Positions 54,712-63,142 of a stretch of DNA of 64,000 bases are shown one piece after another. This DNA is from Paenibacillus eucommiae (lineage in GTDB: Bacteria; Bacillota; Bacilli; Paenibacillales; NBRC-103111): NCBI RefSeq assembly GCF_017874215.1, contig NZ_JAGGLB010000004.1, positions 248,001-312,000 of the forward strand, read 5' to 3'. Under the pieces are notes generated by a model that did no database searches, was not told where the DNA came from, and was given only the letters and a program-made list of their open reading frames with translations. The first letter of the stretch is position 1. Each line of letters begins with the position of its first letter. The position numbers were made by a program, and so were the translations under genes.

Positions 54712-55838
54712 TCACTGTTTGATCAGCTTAAGAACCTCGCCTTTTGGAAGCTCAAGTGTATCGGCTATTTCTGCTGGCGAAAATCCCTTATTAAGAAATT
54801 TGCGAATAATTTCTTCCTTACCTTTTTCAATGCCCTGCTCTATTCCTTTCACTATGCCTTTCTCTATGCCTTGTTCGATGCCCTTCTCGATCCCTTGTTC
54901 AATCCCGCGCTCAATTCCCTCTTCGTATCCCCAACGCTTCCATGCTGGCATCAATTCCATAATTGCTTCCCCCTCCTCTGGATATAGTTCGCTTAACTCA
55001 AGTAAGATCGCTTCATCCTGCTCTCTATCTGGCTGGAAATATATATCGGCCACGGACATGATCACCGCTAAACGCGCATCGTCCAGCTTCTTTTTTATTC
55101 GTAAAATCATCCGTAAGTATGCAGCACGAACGTCCCTTGCTTCTTTTTTAGTATAACCCATTTTCGCCAGCAATGCAGCAGCTACCGGATTGTCCGATTC
55201 AATAAATCGCCGCCAATCTTGCTTTTTCAGCTCTACCTTCAAAAATTGAAATCGCAAAATATCATGCTCAGGAATCGCCATAAGCAGCGTATCTGGCTCA
55301 TCCCTAATTTGATCAGACGTAAATATAGCTATTGGAATAATCAGCTTGTGCTCTTTACGATGTCGCTCGAATAGCCGACTAAAGTAAATAAACATTCGTT
55401 CGTGAAAAAGCCTCTTCTTATAGGACTGCGGTTCAAAATGTATAAGTACGTATGCATCCAAACAGTGTACTTGGTCTCCAGCAGTAAATCCAAATGCTTG
55501 GCCTCTTCCCCGACGATATCCACAAGCTGTTCCTGCATAAGCAGCCTCGTATGACTGTGATCCAGTAACCGATCCAATTCCGGAAAAAATAACGCGATAA
55601 ATTCAGCGAAAAATGTTTGCAGCAGCTTCTTAAATGCCTCGTCATGCGGTAATGGCGCCTTTTTAATTTTCCGGTCTATTCCTTGCCCCTCTTTGTTGCT
55701 CTGTTCACCATTGTCGCTTCCATTGTAGGTTCCTTTGTTGGTTCCTTTGTTGGTTCCTTTGTCAGTTCCTTTATTCGTTCCTTTGTCGGCTCCTCTGCTG
55801 CCTCCTCTAGTGCCTCCTTTGTTAGTCGTCCCATCCAT
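54712..55838 (-). pseudogene. Rpn-family nuclease, tandem copy 3, frameshifted
   Basis: The frame from ATG 55838 is good to LLLETKYTV and then shifts: at about 55460 the run CCAAAACAG of copy 1 is CCAAACAG, one A fewer. The rest (54712-55461) is open in another frame and carries AYVLIHFEPQSYKK to the end. The N-terminus is unlike copies 1 and 2: GTNKGTDKGTNKGTNKG, a 12-bp repeat expansion. The C-terminal array has eight units, one GIVK. The internal short frame (ATG 54960, GAGGAGGGGG upstream, 82 residues) is intact, so only the long form is lost. Confidence 0.85.
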
Positions 55839-55871
55839 AATCCCTCCACCCCTCTTTCAATTAGTGAACGC

Positions 55872-55922
55872 AAAAAAACACACCCCAAGCGCCTCATAAT
55901 GATTAAAGGCGATCAAAGTGTG
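55872..55922 (-). terminator. Terminator of the lspA2-map-capA unit
   Basis: CACAC / GTGTG and CGCCT / AGGCG stems, seven Ts on the minus strand. Parent-like copy of the hairpins between the rpn genes. Confidence 0.8.
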
Positions 55923-55973
55923 CTTCACTCCGTCATTTATATGATGTGATTGTATCGTAAAAACAGATGCAAA

Positions 55974-56438
55974 TCAACCTTTGGCGTAAAAGTAAACAAG
56001 CAGAGCGCAGAACACTAGCAGAGGCAGATTCAGGGTTACGATAATCCAGGCTTTTTTCTGCCTGCTCCGCAAGAAAGCAATCCATTGGTCGACCAGAAAA
56101 AAGCAGGCCGCGGCCGCGCCGCCAACGATGCCTATTCCGATCAGTCCCAACATCATGCCGAATAAAGCGCCCATCGCGATATGAATCAGGAAGGAAAGAA
56201 TGACACTGGTAGTTGGCTTCATCTCCCATTTTTGCCCTAATAAATCTGCTAAATAAGAAATACCAATTCCATAAACAAACACAATCGGTATGATGAACAT
56301 CGCGAAGGTAACGGACCAGCCGCTGAAATGTTCAATGCTGGATGGATCTGCGGACTGTGTTTTCATTGCGTTCAAAGCAAAATACAGGATGAAAAGAATA
56401 GATGTAAAGTACGCGCTAAGCAGCTTTCTTGAAAACAT
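55974..56438 (-). CDS. Integral membrane protein, unknown
   Basis: 154 residues, five hydrophobic segments (e.g. LLSAYFTSILFILYFALNAM, FGMMLGLIGIGIVGGAAAAC). Starts 12 bases after the capA stop, so co-transcribed with it. No family recognised. Confidence 0.75.
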   Translation of the reverse strand: MFSRKLLSAYFTSILFILYFALNAMKTQSADPSSIEHFSGWSVTFAMFIIPIVFVYGIGISYLADLLGQKWEMKPTTSVILSFLIHIAMGALFGMMLGLIGIGIVGGAAAACFFLVDQWIAFLRSRQKKAWIIVTLNLPLLVFCALLVYFYAKG

Positions 56439-56450
56439 TTCCTTCCCCCT

Positions 56451-57671
56451 CTAGTCTATCAGCTTAATTTCAGGCAGATATTCCAGCATCTGATTTTTAA
56501 CCTGGTTCCAATGTGGTTCGACCTCAGCACGCTTCTTGGCCTCCAGGCGGTTCAATGGTATGACGCGAAAATTCGCATAATTCTTGTATTGATTGAAGGT
56601 CGGAATGAATGTCGGGTTTTCGAGTTCAATGGTCGTGGTTCCGTTGGCTACGGTTTTCACCACTTCCACCTGGCCGATGCCTCCGAGCATTTGCAGCATT
56701 TTATTCTGGGCAGACAAAAAGTTCCCGAGCGAGTACATGACCAGTGTCCTGCCTCCCTCGCTCCGCTCCAGCCATTTGAAGGGCTGAAGAACATGTGGAT
56801 GGTGGCCGATAATAATGTCAACGCCCCAGTCCGCCATCTGCTGCGCCAATTCGGTCTGAGCTGTATTAGGCAATGTTGCATATTCAATCCCCCAATGAGG
56901 GGATACCACGACAACATCGGCCAGCTTGCGTGCCTGCTCAATGTCGCTTTTCATCAGCTCAGGCTCCAGGAGGTTGACCAGAAACGTCTGGTCCTCAGGT
57001 ACAATCATGCCATTCGTTCCGTACGTATAGGCCAAAAAGGCGAACGTGATCCCCTGTTCCATTATAACACGGATCCGGTCACGGTCCTCTTGTGAACGAA
57101 ATGCACCTGTATAGGGCATGCCGATTTTATCGAGGTAGGCGGTGGCGCTCAGGATGCCTTTTGCCTTTTTGTCCATCGTATGGTTATTCGCCATCGTCAC
57201 GAGATCAACGCCCACATCGAGCAGTGCATCACTGATCTCATGAGGGCTATTAAACATCGGATACGACGACACACCGAGCTCACTGCCTCCCGCCATCGAC
57301 TCCTGATTCGCTACCAGGATATCCGGCTGCTCAAGCAAATCCTTCACCTTTTCAAACATAGGCTTGAAATTATACGTTCCATCCGGAAGCTTAGCATCCT
57401 CATACACTCTGTTATGCAGCAGAATATCTCCAATTGCCGAAAGCTGTACACGATGTGTAATAGGAGCTGGCGTTGGGGTGGGCGTAGGAGCTAACGTCGG
57501 AGTCGGTTCTATGCTTGCTGCCGGGCTCGCTGCCGGGGACTCTACTGGGGGACTAACCGCGTTAGTCGTAGGTTCCGTTTTATTTTCTTTAGGACCTTGT
57601 CCGCTGTAGCACCCGGTCAGTATAACTACCAACAGGGTAAAGCAGCATAGGGATGATCTCATGACTCGCAA
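56451..57671 (-). CDS. capA: CapA-family lipoprotein (metallophosphatase fold)
   Basis: 406 residues. Lipobox VILTGC, then a Pro/Thr linker (PTPTLAPTPTPTPAP). The domain has SAIGDILLHNRVYE, VANQESMAGG, TMANNHTMDKKAKG and VVVSPHWGIEY, IIIGHHPHVLQPF, the metal-site pattern of CapA/PgsA proteins linked to poly-gamma-glutamate anchoring or release. Start TTG 57671 with GAGGAG upstream. No capB/capC neighbours, so its polymer is uncertain. Confidence 0.9.
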   Translation of the reverse strand: MRVMRSSLCCFTLLVVILTGCYSGQGPKENKTEPTTNAVSPPVESPAASPAASIEPTPTLAPTPTPTPAPITHRVQLSAIGDILLHNRVYEDAKLPDGTYNFKPMFEKVKDLLEQPDILVANQESMAGGSELGVSSYPMFNSPHEISDALLDVGVDLVTMANNHTMDKKAKGILSATAYLDKIGMPYTGAFRSQEDRDRIRVIMEQGITFAFLAYTYGTNGMIVPEDQTFLVNLLEPELMKSDIEQARKLADVVVVSPHWGIEYATLPNTAQTELAQQMADWGVDIIIGHHPHVLQPFKWLERSEGGRTLVMYSLGNFLSAQNKMLQMLGGIGQVEVVKTVANGTTTIELENPTFIPTFNQYKNYANFRVIPLNRLEAKKRAEVEPHWNQVKNQMLEYLPEIKLID

Positions 57672-57690
57672 AATTATTTTCTCCTCAATG

Positions 57691-58437
57691 TTAGGCTGTT
57701 GTCACTATAATCGGCCTGTTTTTAGTAATAATAATGGTATGCTCGTGCTGGGCTACGAAGCTGTCGTCCGGTGTTTCCAGGGTCCAGCCATCGGCTAATT
57801 CCACCACATATTCGGTTCCCGTCGATAAAAAAGGTTCTATAGTAAGCACCTGACCCTCCTTGAGCACAGCCCGATTGTGAGGATTATAGTAGGGCAGTAT
57901 GTCAAAAGGTGGTTCATGCAGGGCTCTGCCTATCCCATGACTGCATAGATTGTTAACAACCTTATAGCCGCCTTTGCGGGCTTCTTCCTGAATGATTTTG
58001 CCGATTTCATTGATTTTCACACCAGCTTTCAGCTGCGAGACGACCTTCATCATCGTTTTCATTGTGTATGTGCACAGTTGCGTCAGCTTGGAGCTATAGG
58101 GAGGAATTTGAAAAGAATGTCCTGTATCCGCATAGTATCCTTCAAGCTCTGCCGAAACATCAATGTTGATCAGGTCACCGGCTTGAATAACTTTATCCGA
58201 AGGGATCCCATGGGCAACCTCATGATTTAAGCTGATGCATGTTGTACCTGGGAAATCATAGGTCAGGAAAGGGGCCGATTTGGCTCCATAATGATCTAAA
58301 ACCCGCTTCCCTATTGCATCCAGCTCCCTGGTTGTCATTCCCGCACGCACACTTTTTTTCATTTCTTGAACCGCGAGTGCGACAATCCGGCCGATTTTTT
58401 TCAGGCCATCCACATCTTTCTGTGATTCAATCGTCAT
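57691..58437 (-). CDS. map: Methionine aminopeptidase, type I
   Basis: 248 residues. Removes the initiator Met. The five metal ligands are visible: Asp in NIDVSAEL and YYADTGH, His in SHGIGRALHEPP, Glu in LTIEPFLS and QHEHTIIIT. Overlaps the end of lspA2 by 11 bases. A housekeeping paralogue is probably elsewhere, as in B. subtilis (map and yflG); not proven here. Confidence 0.94.
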   Translation of the reverse strand: MTIESQKDVDGLKKIGRIVALAVQEMKKSVRAGMTTRELDAIGKRVLDHYGAKSAPFLTYDFPGTTCISLNHEVAHGIPSDKVIQAGDLINIDVSAELEGYYADTGHSFQIPPYSSKLTQLCTYTMKTMMKVVSQLKAGVKINEIGKIIQEEARKGGYKVVNNLCSHGIGRALHEPPFDILPYYNPHNRAVLKEGQVLTIEPFLSTGTEYVVELADGWTLETPDDSFVAQHEHTIIITKNRPIIVTTA

Positions 58438-58918
58438 TTGAGTTGACCGCCTCTCCCTTAAAGGTTGTTTCTTCTTTTTTCTTATTCAAAGCACTCATCA
58501 GCACCCCGGCAAGCATCACCAGGACCCCTAAGCTGAGAGCAACATCGGCCATATTAAGAATCCCGCGACCGGGTTTAAATTCCAGAAAATCGACCACCCT
58601 GCCAAACAAAAAACGGTCAATCGCATTGCCGACAGCACCACCTACCAGCAATCCGGTGCTTATATCCATCAGCTTTCCCCGGAATTCACCCTTCCTTCGA
58701 TAATACCATATACCCGCAACAAAAATGACAGCAATAATGGCAAAAATTCGAGCATAACCTTGAAATAGGCTGTGAGCCATACCCGTGTTCTCATAATAGG
58801 TAAAATGAAGCATTGAATTAACTATGAAGGATTCGCCAACTTCCATATGAGATCGAACCCATTGTTTGGACACTTGATCTATCACAGTGACTAAGAAAGC
58901 GGTGAAATAAAAAAGCAT
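58427..58918 (-). CDS. lspA: Lipoprotein signal peptidase, second copy
   Basis: 163 residues, four helices, both catalytic motifs (GNAIDRFLFGRVVDFLEF and ILNMADVALSLG). Diverged from the copy at 1084. It heads the unit lspA2-map-capA-membrane protein, and CapA is a lipoprotein, so this copy may serve it. Confidence 0.92.
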   Translation of the reverse strand: MLFYFTAFLVTVIDQVSKQWVRSHMEVGESFIVNSMLHFTYYENTGMAHSLFQGYARIFAIIAVIFVAGIWYYRRKGEFRGKLMDISTGLLVGGAVGNAIDRFLFGRVVDFLEFKPGRGILNMADVALSLGVLVMLAGVLMSALNKKKEETTFKGEAVNSNDD

Positions 58919-58965
58919 GGTTGTGTGTCCCCTCTTGGTCGCTAAGATTAGAATATCACTCTGAT

Positions 58966-58994
58966 ATTATACCTTATTTCCCCTGCGTATCCCA
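58966..58994 (-). promoter_or_regulatory. Possible promoter of lspA2
   Basis: TATAAT on the minus strand at 58966-58971, with TGGGAT 17 bases upstream. The -10 is perfect, the -35 poor. Confidence 0.4.
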
Positions 58995-59001
58995 TTGCCG
59001 T

Positions 59002-59682
59002 CTATTCACGGATTTCCTCACGCAGCGGTTGAGCGCAGATTGGAATTTGGCTCGGAGAAACAGTGAGCCTTTGAGCTTGAAAGGTGCCCTCATAGCCGAA
59101 TATTTGACCAAGCAGCCGATTGCGCACATCCACAGATATATAATATTGCTGTCTGACGTCATCATACCATTCGCACACATCAGCGGTGCCTGAAAGCATT
59201 AATGGAAACCGGAACTGCAGCCAATTCTCGTAAAAACGCTGCTCGCCCGAGCGGATCCGAATGCCGCCATTATTAGCTGCCGAGACCTCGATATCGACAG
59301 CCAGATGCTGGTGATTCCCCAAATAATCGACGATCGTGCCTCTCTTCTCACTATAAATCATCGTCGCGTCAAAGCGGCGGATTCGATTAGGAAAGCGAAA
59401 GGTCCGGTTCCAGGTCACCACTTCCCGTCCATAGGTATCCTGGTATGTATAATTCTCCACTTCAAACGGAACATTCCTACCAGTCTGCGGGAACATTAAA
59501 TTGCGGCGGCTTCCCAAATGCAGAAATGGAAAGGCGCAGCATCTATTCATCCATATCCGGCTCATAACGCCGCGGCCGATTGAGGCTTCTTGTCTGGTAC
59601 TGTGAAGTGAAAAGCGCTCCTGAATTTTGGGGTGCAGCTTTGTAAAATCACTGCCAAGTGCTTGTTCATAAATTGAAGGCAT
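59002..59682 (-). CDS. DUF4166-domain protein
   Basis: 226 residues. The pattern YEQALGSDFTKLHPKIQERF at the start and NRTFRFPNRIRRFDATMIYS in the middle fit DUF4166, often fused or paired with DoxX-like proteins. Function unknown. Overlaps the upstream gene by 17 bases, so they are coupled. Confidence 0.85.
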   Translation of the reverse strand: MPSIYEQALGSDFTKLHPKIQERFSLHSTRQEASIGRGVMSRIWMNRCCAFPFLHLGSRRNLMFPQTGRNVPFEVENYTYQDTYGREVVTWNRTFRFPNRIRRFDATMIYSEKRGTIVDYLGNHQHLAVDIEVSAANNGGIRIRSGEQRFYENWLQFRFPLMLSGTADVCEWYDDVRQQYYISVDVRNRLLGQIFGYEGTFQAQRLTVSPSQIPICAQPLREEIRE

Positions 59683-60682
59683 CCTTTGTCCCCTCCTTCT
59701 TTTTGCCTGGCGTATTAGAAACTGCTCGCGGCTCCCTCATTACACACCTAGAAGCCATAGGCACGTAGGGATGCAGCACCCAGTTGACCAAACAGCAGGC
59801 AGCCACGGCCAGATTGAACGTTAGCGGATTAAATGGAGCCTTGAGCAAGATTGGAACACCAACAAGGGCAGATACTCCTAAAACAACAAGCATAACAGTC
59901 ATAATTCCATACAACCAGCGATAACGTTGGCCAAAGAGCAGCACAAGTCCCATAAGGATTTCGGCTGTTCCAGCTACTCGCAGCGCTGCCTTTTCCTGAC
60001 CGGGAAAAAGCCCCAACAGCTCCAAAACCTGCTGCTCACCCGCTTCCGGATACAGCCATTTGGGAACAAGTCCATGCCAAATCCATATAAATACAAGGAC
60101 TGCAAGTATGCTAGTGTATATTAGGCTCAGCTTGGTACTGATTCTCGGGGAAAGCTCCCTCTCCAGCCACAACCGCAGGCAATCAAAGCTCCACGCAGTT
60201 GCCCATGTAATCAAAGGCCGGAATAGCAAACGGTCCAGCCAGGCACCCACCAGTCCCCATCGGGTCTTGTAGTCGTAGCGGGTAAGAAACTTCGTCAGGG
60301 CCTGATCTTCTTGCGGTGCAGGAGAAACACACGGAACACATGGGACATACGGGACATACTTCCAGTAGCCCCCTCCTGTTCGAATAAGCGACATCCGCTC
60401 CTCAGAGCTAAAAGCCAGCGCCGACAACCGCGCGCCATCGTTTTCCTCTACACTAGCCCTCGTCTGCCCGGTCCCGGATATGGAAATTCCAAAGCCGATT
60501 CGCGTCTCATAATGGAATTGCTGAGGCTCTTGTTGTGACTTTCTAGGCAAGTATGTAATGTGAGTAAACCTAAGATCCCACTGTTCATGTTTTTCAGGTG
60601 TTTGTGTATGATTCCATATCTTATCTATATCCGCCGCGATAACGCATTCCACATAAACTGGTTTCCTCTTAGCCGACAACAT
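59666..60682 (-). CDS. SRPBCC (START-like) domain fused to DoxX-like membrane domain
   Basis: 338 residues. N-terminal half is a SRPBCC-type ligand fold (YVECVIAADIDKIWNHTQTP to AFSSEERMSLI); the C-terminal half has four helices of the DoxX-like type (LGLFPGQEKAALRVAGTAEI, LMGLVLLFGQRYRWLYGIMT). Between them YVPYVPCVPCVSPAP comes from a 9-bp DNA repeat (GGGACATAC). Role unknown. Confidence 0.82.
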   Translation of the reverse strand: MLSAKRKPVYVECVIAADIDKIWNHTQTPEKHEQWDLRFTHITYLPRKSQQEPQQFHYETRIGFGISISGTGQTRASVEENDGARLSALAFSSEERMSLIRTGGGYWKYVPYVPCVPCVSPAPQEDQALTKFLTRYDYKTRWGLVGAWLDRLLFRPLITWATAWSFDCLRLWLERELSPRISTKLSLIYTSILAVLVFIWIWHGLVPKWLYPEAGEQQVLELLGLFPGQEKAALRVAGTAEILMGLVLLFGQRYRWLYGIMTVMLVVLGVSALVGVPILLKAPFNPLTFNLAVAACCLVNWVLHPYVPMASRCVMREPRAVSNTPGKKKEGTKDAFNL

Positions 60683-60804
60683 GCAGTTTCCCTCCCATGC
60701 AACAACGAGCTAAACCTCTTCTAGCAGCCAGTATATCGAAAAAAGTAACCTCTGATAAGGTCCAACTTTATTAGTACCTGAATTCATGGACGCTTGGTCA
60801 CTTG

Positions 60805-60841
60805 GGGATCTTGGGAGCTGGGGGACTGGGGGACTGGGGAG
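60805..60841 (+). repeat. G-rich tract able to form a G-quadruplex
   Basis: Runs GGGG, GGG, GGGGG, GGGGG, GGGGG with loops of 5, 4, 3 and 3 bases; a G9 run follows at 60861. It sits in the 258-base gap between the response regulator stop and the DoxX-like gene. No other feature in the gap. Confidence 0.6.
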
Positions 60842-60940
60842 ACCTGAGAACCTAGGAACCGGGGGGGGGCCAATATTGTCAAGCTAAGCCGGCCAAATGT
60901 GAGAGGTTTTTCTACTACATTTAGCCGCTTCGGCGCCTGC

Positions 60941-61570
60941 CTACAGGCCTTTTCGTTTTATTTTATCGACCGCCTCTTTGCCACTCTTGACACCTAGCTT
61001 TTTCAGAAGCCGATTAATTTGATTTTTCAATGTGCTCTCTGATTTATACAATTTCTGTTCCATCTGGGAGCGCGTATAGCCATCTCCGATTAAAGAAACA
61101 ATTTCCTTCTCCGCAGGCGTAAGTTGCTGCAGTTGCTCCTCCTCTTTCAGGCGGGCAAACTCCTTGAGCAAAACCTCCATCGGATAGGCATGATGAAATG
61201 CATTGCGGATCGCGTAGGGCAGCTCCATGTAATTGCTTTTCAGCAAATAGCCAACAGCGCCGGCTGTAAAAGCTTTCTTGATCGTCTCTTCGTCCTGCAG
61301 GGATGTCAGCATGATCAGCTTAGCTTGGGGCCTCAGCCTCGCAATCTCCAAGGCCGTATAAATGCCGTCAATATGCTTGGGCGAGAGCTGGATATCCAGC
61401 AGCGCCACATCGAAATCCGTGGTCTCAGCTAGTGCCACCGCTTCTTCCGGATTTGAGGCCGAGCCTACGAGCACCATGTCAGTCTCCCGCTTCAGAAACT
61501 CAGCTATAGCCAGTACCCAGTCCGGGTCATCTTCGACCATGATGATCTTAATAAGGGGTGGATTGGTCAT
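60941..61570 (-). CDS. NarL/LuxR-type response regulator
   Basis: 209 residues. Receiver domain with MVEDDPDWVLAI, phospho-Asp in VALLDIQLSP, Thr in IMLTSLQD and Lys in YLLKSN; C-terminal LuxR-type helix-turn-helix LTPAEKEIVSLIGDGYTRSQ, then STLKNQINRLLKKLGV. Start ATG 61570 behind GGAGGAGG; ATG 61594 has none. Partner of the kinase at 61687. Confidence 0.9.
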   Translation of the reverse strand: MTNPPLIKIIMVEDDPDWVLAIAEFLKRETDMVLVGSASNPEEAVALAETTDFDVALLDIQLSPKHIDGIYTALEIARLRPQAKLIMLTSLQDEETIKKAFTAGAVGYLLKSNYMELPYAIRNAFHHAYPMEVLLKEFARLKEEEQLQQLTPAEKEIVSLIGDGYTRSQMEQKLYKSESTLKNQINRLLKKLGVKSGKEAVDKIKRKGL

Positions 61571-61686
61571 GATTCGTGTCCTCCTCCAGGGCATGCCCGT
61601 AAGTAGTTAAGATAAGAAAAGTAAGCTAGAGCTCTCCCGCGGCCATTTGCAGCACAGTATACTTTGTATGCAAGGCATCCTCTCTC

Positions 61687-63036
61687 TTAACCCCCAACTC
61701 TTTTCCGACGCGCAAATTCCAGCTCTACTGTCGTACCTCTCCCGAATGTGCTGTCTATATGCAGCTTGCCGCCCGATAATTCCATAACCAGCCTGCAGTA
61801 GGATAAACCAAGGCCGTAATTACGGCTGTGGTTGCGAGTCGAGAAAAAAGGCCGGGTCACGTTCTTTAACACTTCAGCAGGTATTCCTTCTCCATTATCC
61901 GTAATGGCTAGTACTATGCGCCCTCGTCTATCCATACGGCTGCTGATTTCCATACGCCCGCCATCAGGCGTCGCCTCGACTGAATTTTCTATAATATTGC
62001 CAATGACTTCACGCATATGCGTTGGGTCCATAATAATCACAAGCTCCCGTGGGATCTCAGAGATAATTTCAAAATGCCGGGATTGGATCGCAGCGTCCAT
62101 CCGCTTCAAGCTTCCCTCCACAACCTCTGCCAGCCGCACCGGCTCTTCCTGCAAGATGATTTCTCTTGTATGCGTATGAATGCGCTCCGCCATCGCTTCC
62201 AAATGTCCGGCGGAACGAGCAATGATATCCAGCGGTCCCTGGTACTCGGCAGAATCAGGCAGCCGCTGCTGCAGGTTGTGTGTGGAGATCGAAATTTTGC
62301 CAATTTCATTTTTGATCGAATGATTGAACACTGCCGTACCTGAGCGAATCAGCTTCCAGGCCGCGTCAAGCGGCTCATGCTCCAACCGCAGCCGAACCCC
62401 CAGAACACCGGTAAAAAAAGACAGCGCGATGCCAGCAATAAGTGAATAAGTAACAAAGACAGAAACATAGCTAAAAAAATCAAATTGCGGATTAAGCACC
62501 CTTGCAACCAAAATAAATCCGATAATAGCAGCAAGGGTTGGCACCATAATAATTAAGGTGATTCTGTGGTGTCTGCGGGCATAAGCATCCTTTTCACGCC
62601 AGTATCCGTACAGAAGCAGCACACAAGAAGCAGCATAATAGGGTCCGGCCCAGACCAGCAGCAGCACAGGATCAAGCTCCCACCCATAATCCGAAAACGG
62701 CACCGTCACCATCATACCAACCACCGGAAGCAGAAGAAGAAAGCCAAGTCTCCTTGTCCATTCAGTGCGGGTCAGATGTACATACATCAAGGAAAACATA
62801 AGAACACCATAAGGCGTCATCGTCTGATTTATGAAATTCAAGGCATAATATAAAACGGTCAAAGCAGGACGGATCTGCCCACCCGTATATATCGAAATTT
62901 CTCTAAGCCAATAAGCAAGCCCACCCAGACTGGCAAAAAGTAAAAATAACGCAGCCCAACGTATGGTCACGCTTCTCGGATTGTTAAACCCTAAAATTGC
63001 AGCAGTGACGGACAGAGCCAAGAAATAGAGCAGCAC
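61687..63036 (-). CDS. Membrane sensor histidine kinase
   Basis: 449 residues. Seven to eight helices in the first 230, then the transmitter: VFNHSIKNEIGKISISTHNL (phospho-His), GNIIENSVEATPDGG (N-box), DNGEGI and NYGLGLSYC. Start GTG 63036 with AAAGGCGG seven bases upstream. Pairs with the regulator 116 bases downstream. Signal unknown. Confidence 0.9.
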   Translation of the reverse strand: MLLYFLALSVTAAILGFNNPRSVTIRWAALFLLFASLGGLAYWLREISIYTGGQIRPALTVLYYALNFINQTMTPYGVLMFSLMYVHLTRTEWTRRLGFLLLLPVVGMMVTVPFSDYGWELDPVLLLVWAGPYYAASCVLLLYGYWREKDAYARRHHRITLIIMVPTLAAIIGFILVARVLNPQFDFFSYVSVFVTYSLIAGIALSFFTGVLGVRLRLEHEPLDAAWKLIRSGTAVFNHSIKNEIGKISISTHNLQQRLPDSAEYQGPLDIIARSAGHLEAMAERIHTHTREIILQEEPVRLAEVVEGSLKRMDAAIQSRHFEIISEIPRELVIIMDPTHMREVIGNIIENSVEATPDGGRMEISSRMDRRGRIVLAITDNGEGIPAEVLKNVTRPFFSTRNHSRNYGLGLSYCRLVMELSGGKLHIDSTFGRGTTVELEFARRKRVGG

Positions 63037-63142
63037 AGGATGACCGCCTTTCGTTTGTAATTCCTTCTATAGGTTCGTCTCTAATTTCTTCTATGATTCC
63101 TTCTAAATTCAATTATACTCTTCATTGACGCCTACAGTAAGT

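Noticed and set aside
52400..55838. Tandem Rpn genes as active transposons
   Set aside because: The old label is putative transposase, but there are no terminal inverted repeats or target duplications; the repeated unit is terminator plus gene, which fits tandem duplication.
55683..55949. Plus-strand ORF with VGSFVGSFVGSFV repeats
   Set aside because: Reverse reading of the GTNK/GTDK repeat of rpn copy 3.
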